This document shows positions 44,358-54,271 of a DNA stretch of 64,000 nucleotides, piece by piece. The notes beneath the pieces were generated by a model. The model was not told the DNA's origin. It searched no databases and was given only the letters and a program-made list of their open reading frames with translations. The stretch covers positions 1 through 64,000 of the forward strand of contig CANLXN010000012.1 of NCBI GenBank assembly GCA_947495135.1, given 5' to 3'. Source of the stretch: an uncultured Flavobacteriaceae bacterium. Lineage in GTDB: Bacteria > Bacteroidota > Bacteroidia > Flavobacteriales > Flavobacteriaceae. Position 1 is the first letter of the stretch. Every line of letters begins with the position of its first letter. The translations under genes were made by a program, and so were the position numbers.

Positions 44358-45640
44358 TCGTATACATTTTCTCCATGTTGAGATGCATCTAAACCTCGAT
44401 CTTCTTGATCTTCCCTTACCCTAATTGGTATTAGTAAGTCTGTGATCTTATAAATACCTAAACTTCCGAAAAAGGTGAAAATTGTTACTAAAATCAATGC
44501 TAGGATATGATAAACGAACGTATTGGTCTCACCATAAATTAACCCTACATCCTTGGCTAAAACACCTGTCAAAATCATGCCGACGATACCACCCACTCCG
44601 TGACTTGGGAAAACGTCGAGGGTGTCGTCGATCTCTGATCTCTTGTGAATCTGAATAGCAAAATTGCTAACTATTGCTGCCACAAAACCAATAAATATAC
44701 TCTGTCCTATAGTTACAAAGCCAGCGGCTGGGGTAATAGCAACTAGACCTACTATAGCTCCTATACAAGCCCCTATAGCCGACATTTTTTTATTCTGAAA
44801 TCGTTCTAAAAAGATCCAAGCAATCATACTGGATGCAGAAGCTAAGTTCGTATTAGCAAATGCGATCACTGCATCCGAGTTGGCGCCAAGGGCAGAACCA
44901 GCGTTAAAGCCAAACCATCCAAACCACAGTAGGCCTGTTCCTAAGATGACGAAAGGAATATTTGCGGGTTTCTCAATCCGTTTTTTTCTTTTCCCAAGGT
45001 AAATAGCTCCAGCTAATGCCGCCAGCCCTGCTGACATGTGTACTACCGTTCCTCCAGCAAAATCGAGCACTCCCCAATTGCGAAGTAAACCTTCGGGATG
45101 CCATGTCATATGAGCTAAAGGAGCATAGATGAAAATAGAGAAAAGAACCATAAACAAAATGTAACTTCTAAAGCGAATTCGTTCAGCAAAACTTCCTGTT
45201 ATAAGAGCTGGTGTAATTATTGCAAATTTCAGTTGAAATAAAGCAAAAAGCAAAAACGGAATGGTCTCGGCAAAATCAGGATTAGGAGACACTGAAACTC
45301 CATTAAATGCAAAAAAGGTTCGCGGATCACCAATTATTCCGTATATACTGTCCCCAAAAGCGAGGCTAAAGCCTACAACTACCCAAAGAACGCTTATTAC
45401 TCCTAAGGCGACAAAGCTTTGAAGCATAGTAGAAATCACACTTTTCTTACTCACCATTCCACCATAGAAAAACGCCAGACCTGGAGTCATTAATAGAACA
45501 AATGCACTTGCAACAATCATCCAAGCGGTATCTCCTGTATCAATTTCTCCGGCAGATTCTATATACTGATATTCCGTTCCAAGTAGTAAGCAAACCAATA
45601 CTAAAATCGCGAATACAATAAAGTTTAATTTATGGCCCAT
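44354..45640 (-). CDS. amt: Ammonium transporter
   Basis: 428 residues from ATG 45640 ('MGHKLNFIVFAILVLV'); the frame extends further upstream but that part is not family-like. An extracytoplasmic leader is followed by 11 helices of the Amt/Rh family: 'DTAWMIVASAFVLLMTPGLAFFYGGM', 'DFAGGTVVHMSAGLAALAG' with the first pore His and 'FPSHGVGGIVGMILTGVLA' with the second. No glnK/glnB gene lies next to it. TAATTTTG on the minus strand (45774-45767) is a possible -7 box. Confidence 0.95.
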   Translation of the reverse strand: MGHKLNFIVFAILVLVCLLLGTEYQYIESAGEIDTGDTAWMIVASAFVLLMTPGLAFFYGGMVSKKSVISTMLQSFVALGVISVLWVVVGFSLAFGDSIYGIIGDPRTFFAFNGVSVSPNPDFAETIPFLLFALFQLKFAIITPALITGSFAERIRFRSYILFMVLFSIFIYAPLAHMTWHPEGLLRNWGVLDFAGGTVVHMSAGLAALAGAIYLGKRKKRIEKPANIPFVILGTGLLWFGWFGFNAGSALGANSDAVIAFANTNLASASSMIAWIFLERFQNKKMSAIGACIGAIVGLVAITPAAGFVTIGQSIFIGFVAAIVSNFAIQIHKRSEIDDTLDVFPSHGVGGIVGMILTGVLAKDVGLIYGETNTFVYHILALILVTIFTFFGSLGIYKITDLLIPIRVREDQEDRGLDASQHGENVYD

Positions 45641-45857
45641 AAAAGTTCGTTTTTGAAGAGTTATGAGACTAAATTTATTAAAATAAACAAGCCCGACATA
45701 TTGAAAACAAAGGTTTCTCGAAAATTTATGGACTTGACAAAAAAAGTGTAGCAAAATTTAGAATATCAAAATTAAAGCATGCTGTTTTTGAGTTTTATAT
45801 ACACTGCTTTTTTCCTAGCTATGCGGTTTTAAAGCATATAGATCTCTTGGTTAAAAA

Positions 45858-45893
45858 ATAAAAGAGCCCACTTTTATGTAAAAGCAGGCTCTT
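45858..45893 (-). terminator. Terminator of the 1785-aa secreted protein gene
   Basis: AAGAGCC (45862-45868) pairs with GGCTCTT (45887-45893), with an inner CTTTT/AAAAG stem. On the minus strand the stem runs into TTTTATTTTTT. Confidence 0.85.
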
Positions 45894-45915
45894 CTTATAT
45901 ACTTTTCCGTTTGAA

Positions 45916-48900
45916 TTATTCTTTCATAACCCTCTTTGCGACAGTGCCGCTTTCAGAAGAAATCATCAAAACATAGGTGGCACTTGCAAGGCCCTCTAAA
46001 TCTATTGTAACCTTACTCTTTTGTGGAGTAATAGTCTGTATTATTCTTCCCTGCAAATCTCTTAACTCCACTTTTGAGATGAGCTCCTCCGCTACACTAA
46101 GAATTTGAATTAAGCCAGAAGTTGGATTAGGATACACTACTAGTTTGGACGCTAGTGAATTGTCTGCTGCAGACAAGACTGCTGCTTCAAAAAACACTGT
46201 AAATCTTTCGTTATAAGATCCGACACTGCTTGTAAACGAATAACTGTCTTCACTAAGATTGGTTACTATACCCGTTGAATTATCTAACAAATATACCGTT
46301 GCGTTTTCAATATTAGGTCCTGCAACATCTTCAATACTAATTTTATAGTTATAGCCTAATTCTTCTCCCATTTGTGTAGCAAAACCCATTGGAATCTGCA
46401 TTTCGGTATCAAAAAGCCCTCTGGTTTGGATTCCTAATTCATGGCTTCCGTCATCCAAATGGGTGTAAAGAGATACGACCGTTCCCAATCTTTTGGTATC
46501 GTATCCCTCATCTAATTCTGCACTTCCTTCGACTGCAAAGGCCATTCCAGTAAATGCACCTATTCCTGTACTCGGGTTTCTAACTTCTAAAGTTAAAGTT
46601 TCTATAGGGGTGCTTTGTGGACTTCTTAAAGTGGTATTCCCGCTTGTAAGACGCATACTATTGTTAAAGCTAATGGTGCCTGTTGAACCCGCTACGCCTG
46701 CTGTTCGAATACCGAATCCCTGTCCAGTAGAAACAACATTATTAGGCGGGCTACCTCCATTGGCTGCAGCAACTCCCATGCCCATATTACGAATTGAAAT
46801 ATCATCCATATCAAAACGCAAGTTCGAGCCAGACAAACCTGTTCCTGGAGGTGTTATATGTTCCCAAAAATACAATGCTGTCAATCCGTTATTAGTCATA
46901 AAAGCATCTGCTGAAATCGCAGAAGGGTATGGATTGGAAACCACGTTTGGAGTGCCATCTGGATTAGCAGTTGGACCGTTATTTGTGTTAGTATATGAAA
47001 CAACTCCGTTATTGAACACACCTCTTTCGTGTGTAAAGTTGTAGCTCATATTTGCAGGGTCTGACCAGCCATTTTGTGGACGTACTACGTATCCTTTTCC
47101 TGGTTCAATGGAGCCCGAGGTTAAATTGTTATAAAAGTTACCATCGTCATCTGCCCAGTTAGTGCCTCCTGCTGGAACATCTGGATGTGGTAAAAAATTA
47201 GCGGGTGTAAAGCCTAAGACCATAAAAGCACTGTTGTATACTCCTGTGCGAGTTTCGTCCGTCATGGGAGTTCCCATTACCATAAAGTCTCTGGTTTTTA
47301 ACACTGGAGTAGTTAACTCCACTTGAATAGTTCCGCTCGCTCCATTCTTTGTAACCACTGCACTATCGTCTAATTGTCTAACAGTACCTTGATGGCGAAC
47401 AATTAAGCTTCCGTTGTTTACTGAAATATCTCCTTGCACATCTACATACATATTGGCTGTAACCACAAACTGCGCTCCGTCGTCTACAGTTAATTTACAG
47501 GCTTCTAGATTCCCGTTTACACTTGTGTTATAATTTCCCGTAATCATTACTTGATTGCCGCTTCCAGGAGCTCCGGTTGGTGACCAGCTCGTTCCATTCC
47601 ATGTTTTCAATGCTCCAAGACAACTTGGGACAAATGCTTCCATTGGACCAAAATAGTAGGTTCCATTTAGGCCTGTAAAATTACCTGTGAACGTCACGTT
47701 GTTTCCAAACGATCCTTCAGTTGCAACTGCCGTTTCCACAATAGCTCCACCTACTTCACGCCCAATAATCATATCTGCCGTCGTGTAAGGGGCAACCGCC
47801 GTTTCCCAACCCGAAGCTTCTACATCTGCAAAGTAAAATGTAATTGTAGTATCTCCAGACCCATTGGTGTTTGAGGGTGTTATGGTAAATGTTTTGTCCA
47901 TAACTAAGTCTGGAGAAGCACTTCCGTTATATGTCTGTGCTCCCGCTCCAGATCGTGATACAAAGGTATCTGTACATCCATAATCGAAGCTGTCATTATT
48001 ACTCATACCCATCATCACAAAATTTGAAACGGGATCACTCGAGTATGCATCACCTATTCCATTTAAATTGAGTTGATCTGGTGTTCCAGAATTAGCGGCA
48101 GTTTGAACCACTGCGTCTACTTCTGCAGTGATTTGTACATTGTCTACAGCCATACCGTAAGACCAAGCGCCTCCATCGTTATATCGAAATTGAATTCGTA
48201 CATCGGGCTGACCAATGTAGGGGTTTAAACTAAGTGTTTCCCCATAAACCCAAGGAGTAGTAAACGAACCTCCTCCGTTACTTGTTGATGTGTTTGAAAT
48301 TGTAAGTGCAGATAGAAAAGTGCTTCCCCCATCTGTACTAATTAGCACCTCTGCCGTTTCTGAACCTACATCTGCAAAAGCATGATCAAAAGAAAGAGAT
48401 GCTCCAAGATATCCTGTCGATAAATCAATTGCCGAGGTGGTTAACAAGTCGTTGCTTTTATCACAGTTACAGGCATCATCATTTGTGTAAGCAAATGTTG
48501 TTGTATTCAACCCATCAGTATTCCAATAGGTGCTTGTAGCTCCGGCTGTATCATCAAAGTTCCATGCATCACTTCCATTTCCACTTTGGTTGGTGCTTAC
48601 CTCATAAGGCGCAGTTTCCATGTCTTCCGAAAATAAAGTAACGGTACTTGTCGTAGAAAGTGGAAAGTCGTCATTAGATATTGTAAGCGTGAAAATATTA
48701 TTTGTTGAGCTCATTTCTGCATTACCTCCATTTACGTCTAAAGAAGTATTGATAATGATGGTTTCGTCCAATTCGACATATTCATCATGAAATACTCTTA
48801 CCGTCATGGTTTGAGAAGTTGTGCTACCATTCGTAAAAGTTACACTACTCGTGAGCAATTCGAAATCGGAGTTTTGTGTGGCTGTACTTGCTCCGTCCAC

Positions 48901-51273
48901 ATTAAATGTTACCTCAGCATCTGCGGAAGGTGGATTGGCAATTGTTAGTGTTATGTCGTGATCGGTAAAAGAACAATCTGTATTTTCTAATTGACTTTCA
49001 GCAATGGAAGAAAAAGAAATAACTGGGGTGGTAATATCTGGCTCTAGTGGGGATCGCCATGCTCCACGCCCATAAGTTCCAGCATAAATCTTTTCAGTTG
49101 CAAAATTAATTTCAAGCTCCGTAACTGAAACGTTGGGAAGGTTGTTCGAAAATAATTGCCATTCGGTCACTGTATCGTCGATGTAGTAAATACCATAATT
49201 CATACCTACGTATAAGCGGTTATTTACGCTGTCATCCCAAACGACAGAAAGGGCAGAAAAATTTGGTAGATTAAGTCGTTTTTGAGTCCATGTTGCTCCA
49301 CCGTCTTGGGTGACATACACTTTGTTTGAATCTGTTGTAACCAGTGCAACAACATCCTCATTATTAGGGTGGATGGCTATGCTATTAATAACTCCGCCAA
49401 AGCCTGATGGGGTCGACCAGGACGCGGTAGCACCACCATTGGTTGTTTTATATAGAGTTTCACCAGCAGAAGCATATATCACTTGGTTATTTGTTGGAGC
49501 GATCTTCATTTCGTCCAAATTTCCAGAAACGTTATTAGATATTGCACCCCAACTAGAACCTCCATTGGTCGATTTATACACTTCGCCATAGCCTACGTAA
49601 ATAACATTACTTGTTACAGGGTCCTGTTCAAATGGTGTTACCCAGTTTCCACTGCCAGGAGGAGTAGCTAAGTTGGAACGACTTGCACCTCCATCGACAG
49701 ATTTATACAAAGTTCCTCCTTGGCTTGTTCCATAAAATATATTGCTATTATTCTTGTCGATAAAGCCCTCCATTCCGTCGGCTCCTAACCAATCGAACCA
49801 ATTTCCAGAAGTATTATAAAAAGAGCTTCCGTTGTCTTGGGACCCTCCCACTAGTATTTCTGGATCGGTTTGTGAAACCCCTATTTTATAAAACTGACGT
49901 ATTCCCAGCCCCGCTGTTAAATCGGTATACATATTAAGATCTATAGTGCCATCAGAATCAGGGTTTACAAACAAGCCTCCGTCGCTTCCTACGTATAAGT
50001 CATTTCCTATGAAAGCCATAATATCTACATCTGCATGACAATAACCAACATTTCTAGAAGTTGCCCCTCCTATTGACCAATAGGAGGTCAAGTCAAAACT
50101 AACTCCTCCATTGAGTGACCTCCAAGTGTGTATTCCGGCAATATGAACCTCTTGAACATCGTTTGGAGCAACTACGATGTCCATGTCTCTTGGGGCTTGA
50201 CCACTTGAGTCATTTCCAGTGTCGCTATATCCAAAGTAATTTGCCGAATGGGATAATTCTGTAAATGTTTGTCCGCTGTCTGTAGACTTATAAAGCCCTC
50301 CAAAAATACCATTGTTTTCTTCTACCACATATACAGTGGTTGTACTTCCAGATCCACCATTCACGGTTGAAACGCCTATCATTTTAGTTTGTCCTGCTGT
50401 AAAAGGAGAAGAAATTTGTGCAAAAGATGTTCCGCCATTTGTGGATCTATAGAAGTTATTTCCTGTAGCGTAAATAGTATTAGTATCTCCAGGTTTGAAC
50501 TCAATATCATATCCTGTGGATTCACTAGTAAGTGCGGAAGACCATGATGCTCCTGCATTTGTGCTTCTAAAAATTCCTCCCCCTGCAATACTACAAAACA
50601 TAATATCTGGGGTGGTTGGATGGATTAATATTTTATTGACACTTCCTCCTGGTAGGTTTACCAGCTCATTCCATGTTGTTCCCGCATCTGTCGTAATAAA
50701 AATGACCCCAGAAGTGGAACCCCAATAATAAGTATCTTTATTCACTGGATGAATCGCTAATGCATATACATCCATATTGATAAAGTCGTCTGTTAAAACG
50801 GTCCATGTCGATCCTCCTGTGGTTGTCCTCCATACTCCTCCAGAAGGAGACCCTATAACAATGTGATCCTGATCACTTGGATCTACATCAAAAGAGGTAA
50901 CCCGTCCTACCCCTGGGTTCCAACCAGAAGTTGCGTTCCACGTGGTAGGCCCCATTTCTTCCCAGTTACTAGCTGCGGACATTCTACTTTCTTGAAAGTT
51001 GGCTTTAACAAGCTGAAATTCTTTTAATAAATCTTCAGTAGGTGTAAGAAAGCCTTGCTCATTCATTTTACGACGAGCCATGTACTGCCAACGCTTAAAT
51101 TGTTTGTATCCCGTTCCTTTTCCTTTTCCACGGATCTCGAAATAAGCTTCTGCATTTTCAGAAATTTGAGCGACAGTATAATTTCCTGAGGTAATCATTT
51201 CCTTAAATTCTTGCGCGTTGGACGCAACGGTAGTCGCAAAAAGGATTACAAAAGAAAGTAGGAATTTTTTCAT
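45916..51273 (-). CDS. Giant secreted protein: Asp-box repeats, Calx-beta-like domain, T9SS sorting domain
   Basis: 1785 residues from ATG 51273 ('MKKFLLSFVILFATTVASNAQ' signal peptide); 21 upstream in-frame residues are unlikely. About residues 100-760 hold at least nine Asp-box motifs (for example 'STDAGTTW', 'STNGGSSW', 'TQDGGATW') of a VPS10/sialidase-like propeller. A Calx-beta-like domain follows ('EYVELDETIIINTSL'), then jelly-roll modules, a beta-helix-like stretch ('GDISVNNGSLIVRHQG') and the T9SS sorting domain ('VVYPNPTSGLIQIL' to 'KRVMKE'). No catalytic site is visible; an adhesin-like or glycan-binding surface role is inferred. Confidence 0.9.
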   Translation of the reverse strand: MKKFLLSFVILFATTVASNAQEFKEMITSGNYTVAQISENAEAYFEIRGKGKGTGYKQFKRWQYMARRKMNEQGFLTPTEDLLKEFQLVKANFQESRMSAASNWEEMGPTTWNATSGWNPGVGRVTSFDVDPSDQDHIVIGSPSGGVWRTTTGGSTWTVLTDDFINMDVYALAIHPVNKDTYYWGSTSGVIFITTDAGTTWNELVNLPGGSVNKILIHPTTPDIMFCSIAGGGIFRSTNAGASWSSALTSESTGYDIEFKPGDTNTIYATGNNFYRSTNGGTSFAQISSPFTAGQTKMIGVSTVNGGSGSTTTVYVVEENNGIFGGLYKSTDSGQTFTELSHSANYFGYSDTGNDSSGQAPRDMDIVVAPNDVQEVHIAGIHTWRSLNGGVSFDLTSYWSIGGATSRNVGYCHADVDIMAFIGNDLYVGSDGGLFVNPDSDGTIDLNMYTDLTAGLGIRQFYKIGVSQTDPEILVGGSQDNGSSFYNTSGNWFDWLGADGMEGFIDKNNSNIFYGTSQGGTLYKSVDGGASRSNLATPPGSGNWVTPFEQDPVTSNVIYVGYGEVYKSTNGGSSWGAISNNVSGNLDEMKIAPTNNQVIYASAGETLYKTTNGGATASWSTPSGFGGVINSIAIHPNNEDVVALVTTDSNKVYVTQDGGATWTQKRLNLPNFSALSVVWDDSVNNRLYVGMNYGIYYIDDTVTEWQLFSNNLPNVSVTELEINFATEKIYAGTYGRGAWRSPLEPDITTPVISFSSIAESQLENTDCSFTDHDITLTIANPPSADAEVTFNVDGASTATQNSDFELLTSSVTFTNGSTTSQTMTVRVFHDEYVELDETIIINTSLDVNGGNAEMSSTNNIFTLTISNDDFPLSTTSTVTLFSEDMETAPYEVSTNQSGNGSDAWNFDDTAGATSTYWNTDGLNTTTFAYTNDDACNCDKSNDLLTTSAIDLSTGYLGASLSFDHAFADVGSETAEVLISTDGGSTFLSALTISNTSTSNGGGSFTTPWVYGETLSLNPYIGQPDVRIQFRYNDGGAWSYGMAVDNVQITAEVDAVVQTAANSGTPDQLNLNGIGDAYSSDPVSNFVMMGMSNNDSFDYGCTDTFVSRSGAGAQTYNGSASPDLVMDKTFTITPSNTNGSGDTTITFYFADVEASGWETAVAPYTTADMIIGREVGGAIVETAVATEGSFGNNVTFTGNFTGLNGTYYFGPMEAFVPSCLGALKTWNGTSWSPTGAPGSGNQVMITGNYNTSVNGNLEACKLTVDDGAQFVVTANMYVDVQGDISVNNGSLIVRHQGTVRQLDDSAVVTKNGASGTIQVELTTPVLKTRDFMVMGTPMTDETRTGVYNSAFMVLGFTPANFLPHPDVPAGGTNWADDDGNFYNNLTSGSIEPGKGYVVRPQNGWSDPANMSYNFTHERGVFNNGVVSYTNTNNGPTANPDGTPNVVSNPYPSAISADAFMTNNGLTALYFWEHITPPGTGLSGSNLRFDMDDISIRNMGMGVAAANGGSPPNNVVSTGQGFGIRTAGVAGSTGTISFNNSMRLTSGNTTLRSPQSTPIETLTLEVRNPSTGIGAFTGMAFAVEGSAELDEGYDTKRLGTVVSLYTHLDDGSHELGIQTRGLFDTEMQIPMGFATQMGEELGYNYKISIEDVAGPNIENATVYLLDNSTGIVTNLSEDSYSFTSSVGSYNERFTVFFEAAVLSAADNSLASKLVVYPNPTSGLIQILSVAEELISKVELRDLQGRIIQTITPQKSKVTIDLEGLASATYVLMISSESGTVAKRVMKE

Positions 51274-51427
51274 GGTAGTTATTTTTTTGGTGCTTTTTTT
51301 CTTTAAGTAAAGCACATTAATTATCCCCATCTTCATTTCAAATAAAGAAGATAGTTCTCATAAATAGGTTTTTGAGGCGGGTAAATATAAAAAAATTACT
51401 GACTGTAAGTCGTTTTTGATTTATAAA

Positions 51428-51868
51428 TCAGTTCTTTATCATGAGCACATGAGGAATTCCGTCTTCTAGATATCCTTCACCAACTTGTTTAAAACCGTGG
51501 GCATTATAAAATTTTATGAGGTGTTTTTGTCCAGATAAAGCAATACGTTCTTCATTGTAATGTTCTTTTATCGCTTTAATAGAGGCTTTCATTATATCGT
51601 GCCCGTATCCGTATTTTCTTTGAGTCTTCGGAACAACCACCCTTCCTATTGCGGCTTCTTCAAAATAAATACCTGGCTCAAAACATCGTGTATATGCCAC
51701 TATTTCTCCCTCTTTTTTCGCAAGAACGTGTAATCCTTTTTTATCTTTACCATCAATATCTTGATATACACAGTCTTGTTCAACTACAAATACTTCAGAC
51801 CTTAGTTGAAGTAGATCGTGCAATTCATAAATTGTTAATTCGTAGAATTTTTTTACTGAAATTTCCAT
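51428..51868 (-). CDS. GNAT-family acetyltransferase (ElaA-like)
   Basis: 146 residues. 'LHDLLQLRSEVFVVEQDCVYQDIDGKD' at the N-terminus is the ElaA pattern, and the acetyl-CoA motif is 'IGRVVVPKTQRKYGYGHDIM' (about 74-93). The C-terminal 'KFYNAHGFKQVGEGYLEDGIPHVLM' completes the fold. The acceptor is unknown. It follows the CDF gene by nine bases. Confidence 0.9.
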   Translation of the reverse strand: MEISVKKFYELTIYELHDLLQLRSEVFVVEQDCVYQDIDGKDKKGLHVLAKKEGEIVAYTRCFEPGIYFEEAAIGRVVVPKTQRKYGYGHDIMKASIKAIKEHYNEERIALSGQKHLIKFYNAHGFKQVGEGYLEDGIPHVLMIKN

Positions 51869-51877
51869 ACAGCCGTA

Positions 51878-52789
51878 TTAGTCTTGAACAATAATATCCT
51901 TAGGGTCATCTTTATTATATTCGGGTTGAATGTTAACATGATTAATATTGAAATCGTGATACAGCACTTCTTCTACTTCATTTAAAATTTCATCAAATCT
52001 AGAAAGAGAAATATCCTTGTTAAAATCGATGTGAGCCTCTAAATGCGTTTCTTTCTCGTTCAGCTGCCAAATATGAATATGATGTACATTATTTATTTCA
52101 GGGTGTTTTGAAATTGCTTCTCTCAGTTTTTCAAGTGAAATATCGTCTGGGGTGAAGAGCATTAGAATTTTGAAAGAGCTTTTCAGAAGGTCATATCCCA
52201 TATAGACTAAATAAATAGCAATTAAGACTGTAAGTAAGCTATCCACCCAAAACCATCCAAAATATTTCATTAATAAACCGCCAATAAGTACTGCTACGGA
52301 AGCGGACATATCGGTAAGTAAATGTAAATATGCACTCCGCATATTCATGTTTTCTTTAGCATTCTTCTTTAATAAAAGGACACTAAATCCGTTGGCAATT
52401 ATACCTAACAGTGCCAACCAAATAACTAATGTGCTTTCTATTTCTTGCGGATTCAAAAATCGTTCTACCGCTTCAAACACTAAATAAACTGCTACAACAA
52501 TAAGCGTAGAAGCATTCACAAAAGCTGCAATAATTTCGGCTCGTTTATATCCAAAAGTCTTATCAAAAGAGGCTTCTTTTTTAGAGTATTTGTCTGCGAT
52601 ATAACTTACAATTAATGAAAGAACATCGCTAAAATTATGCAATGCATCGCTAAGTAATGCCAAGCTACCAGAGACAATTCCTCCAATTACTTGAGCAACG
52701 GTAATAATAATATTAAGGAGAATGGAAATAAGCAGATTTCTCCCTTTCAAGTCTGGATGATCATGAGAATGGGAGTGCGAATGTGCCAT
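51878..52789 (-). CDS. Cation diffusion facilitator (zinc/cobalt/cadmium efflux)
   Basis: 303 residues. The N-terminus is His-rich ('HSHSHSHDHPD'). Six helices carry 'SDALHNFSDVLSL' (about 46-58) and 'HLLTDMSASVAVL' (about 155), which supply the transport-site His and Asp. The C-terminal cytosolic domain has 'VHHIHIWQLNEKETHLEAHIDF'. It exports divalent metal, most likely zinc, against protons. It follows rpiB by 12 bases. Confidence 0.93.
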   Translation of the reverse strand: MAHSHSHSHDHPDLKGRNLLISILLNIIITVAQVIGGIVSGSLALLSDALHNFSDVLSLIVSYIADKYSKKEASFDKTFGYKRAEIIAAFVNASTLIVVAVYLVFEAVERFLNPQEIESTLVIWLALLGIIANGFSVLLLKKNAKENMNMRSAYLHLLTDMSASVAVLIGGLLMKYFGWFWVDSLLTVLIAIYLVYMGYDLLKSSFKILMLFTPDDISLEKLREAISKHPEINNVHHIHIWQLNEKETHLEAHIDFNKDISLSRFDEILNEVEEVLYHDFNINHVNIQPEYNKDDPKDIIVQD

Positions 52790-52801
52790 TAAATAAACAA
52801 A

Positions 52802-53233
52802 TTATGAGCAGGCTATTTTATCTACTCGGTTTTGATGTCGTCCACCTTCGAATTGGGTATTTAAAAATGTTTCTACCATTTTCAAAGCCTGGGGAATTGC
52901 CGTAAATCTTGCAGGAATGCACAGAATATTAGCATCATTATGAAGACGAATAAGTTCCACTATTTCGTTGGTCCAACAAATTCCTGCGCGTACTTCGGCG
53001 TATTTATTAGCAGTCATTGCTACACCATTTGCGCTTCCACAAATAAGAATTCCTCTATCCACTGAGCCGTTGGCAACAGCCTTAGCAACTGGGTGTACAA
53101 AATCTGGATAGTCTACACTATCTAATGTATCGGTTCCATGGTTTTCTACTTCTATACCTTTCGATTTTAACAATTCAACAATTGCAAATTTGTAATCGGG
53201 TCCTGCATGATCGTTTCCTATAGCTATTTTCAT
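52802..53233 (-). CDS. rpiB: Ribose-5-phosphate isomerase B
   Basis: 143 residues from ATG 53233; GTG 53239 is an alternative. It has 'IAIGNDHAGPDYKFAIVELLKSKG', the active-site 'CGSANGVAMTANKYAEVRAGICW' and 'RLHNDANILCIPARF'. It interconverts ribose-5-phosphate and ribulose-5-phosphate. First gene of a minus-strand run that begins at the candidate origin. Confidence 0.94.
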   Translation of the reverse strand: MKIAIGNDHAGPDYKFAIVELLKSKGIEVENHGTDTLDSVDYPDFVHPVAKAVANGSVDRGILICGSANGVAMTANKYAEVRAGICWTNEIVELIRLHNDANILCIPARFTAIPQALKMVETFLNTQFEGGRHQNRVDKIACS

Positions 53234-53239
53234 CTTCAC

Positions 53240-53842
53240 TTAGTTTGTTACAAATATAATGACTCTTGTTGATCCATTTTCATATTGTGATTGTTAATAC
53301 AATTACATACCACATAGTTATTAACTTTAGGTATTTATTTGATAATTATAACTTTATATTTTTCAACTTAGAGTTGTCAATTTAGTTAACAAGTATGTTC
53401 ATATTTAAACACTCAAAAAAGATAGAAATATTTGGTAAAATGATTCAAAAAACGAATAGCAAAAATTTAATGGTCTTCACAAATTTTTTAGAGCTCACTT
53501 GTTGTCAACTTATCTTCTAAAATTTTACAGTTAGGAACAAATATGGAGTAAATACTTGTTAAAAAAAGGTTGTTAACTTCGGTTGTTGACAACTGTGAAT
53601 GAAACACTCAATTTACTTATTTATCAGTCTACTAGTATTTTTATATCTTGTTCATAAGCAGACCAAAAAAAAGTATAACTCTTATTCAAAATAAACTATC
53701 AAAAAGTTATACTACATTTCAACACCCCATCATCATCATCATTTTATTTTTAAAATTTATAAAAAAACAAATGATGTATATAATATATGTTGATAACTGT
53801 TATTTTGAATTTGAAAATTTCAGAATTACTTAGAAAGAAGAA
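53240..53842. other. Candidate replication origin (oriC-like AT-rich region)
   Basis: 603 bases without a credible gene. They hold a perfect TGTTGATAA (53788-53796) and several near copies: TGTTGATCC (53267-53275), TGTTAATAC (53292-53300), GTTATTAAC (53318-53326), TGTTGTCAA (53500-53508), TGTTAACTT (53571-53579) and TGTTGACAA (53584-53592). These differ by one or a few bases from the DnaA box TGTGGATAA. An AT-rich stretch (53690-53820) could unwind. Genes diverge around it, and G/C skew changes sign here. Alternatively it is only an AT-rich spacer. Confidence 0.55.
53251..53258 (-). promoter_or_regulatory. Candidate -7 box for rpiB
   Basis: TATATTTG on the minus strand matches TAnnTTTG, 18 bases before the ATG at 53233. 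No TTG at the usual spacing. Confidence 0.4.
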
Positions 53843-54085
53843 TTAAACAATTCGTAGATCTGACGAATTATTTAAATGATCTATAATACCTTCTGCGGCC
53901 GCGATATCATCCAAATGAACCTTTAAAAGGATGCCTCCTAATGCATTGGAGTGAAAAGGAAGTACACTGATCATAGTTTCGTTTTGAAAAACAAAACGTA
54001 TATTGCGCTGCTGTAGCAGGTGTTTGAGCACCGCATACTCGCTTGGGTAGGTAAATATTGCTATAGTTTTGTAGTCTTCCATCAT
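53843..54085 (-). CDS. DUF2007-type putative signal-transducing protein
   Basis: 80 residues; ATG 54085 or 54082, or GTG 54088. 'IAIFTYPSEYAVLKHLLQQRNIRFVFQNE' and 'GGILLKVHLDDIAAAEGIIDHL' match the DUF2007 pattern of a small alpha-beta domain. Cytoplasmic, role unknown. It stands alone between the candidate origin and rnr. Confidence 0.8.
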   Translation of the reverse strand: MMEDYKTIAIFTYPSEYAVLKHLLQQRNIRFVFQNETMISVLPFHSNALGGILLKVHLDDIAAAEGIIDHLNNSSDLRIV

Positions 54086-54271
54086 CACTAAATTACAAAA
54101 ATTTTAAACCCTAAAATTAAAGGGAACAATTATTCACGTTTATTAAATCTATTAGACTATTTACAAGATTAAGTCATTAATGGAAATCACTTTAACAAAT
54201 TAACAAACTTTAGAAATAGTTAAAGACCATTTACTTAATAAACGTATTTTTAAATATTATAATAAATAACT

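Noticed and set aside
53728-53742. CAT microsatellite as a CRISPR or phase-variation tract
   Set aside because: Only about four units, outside any gene, and no spacer pattern.
53648-53833. 61-codon plus-strand ORF inside the candidate origin
   Set aside because: Low-complexity AT-rich translation (runs of Ile, Phe, Lys), no recognisable domain or start context.
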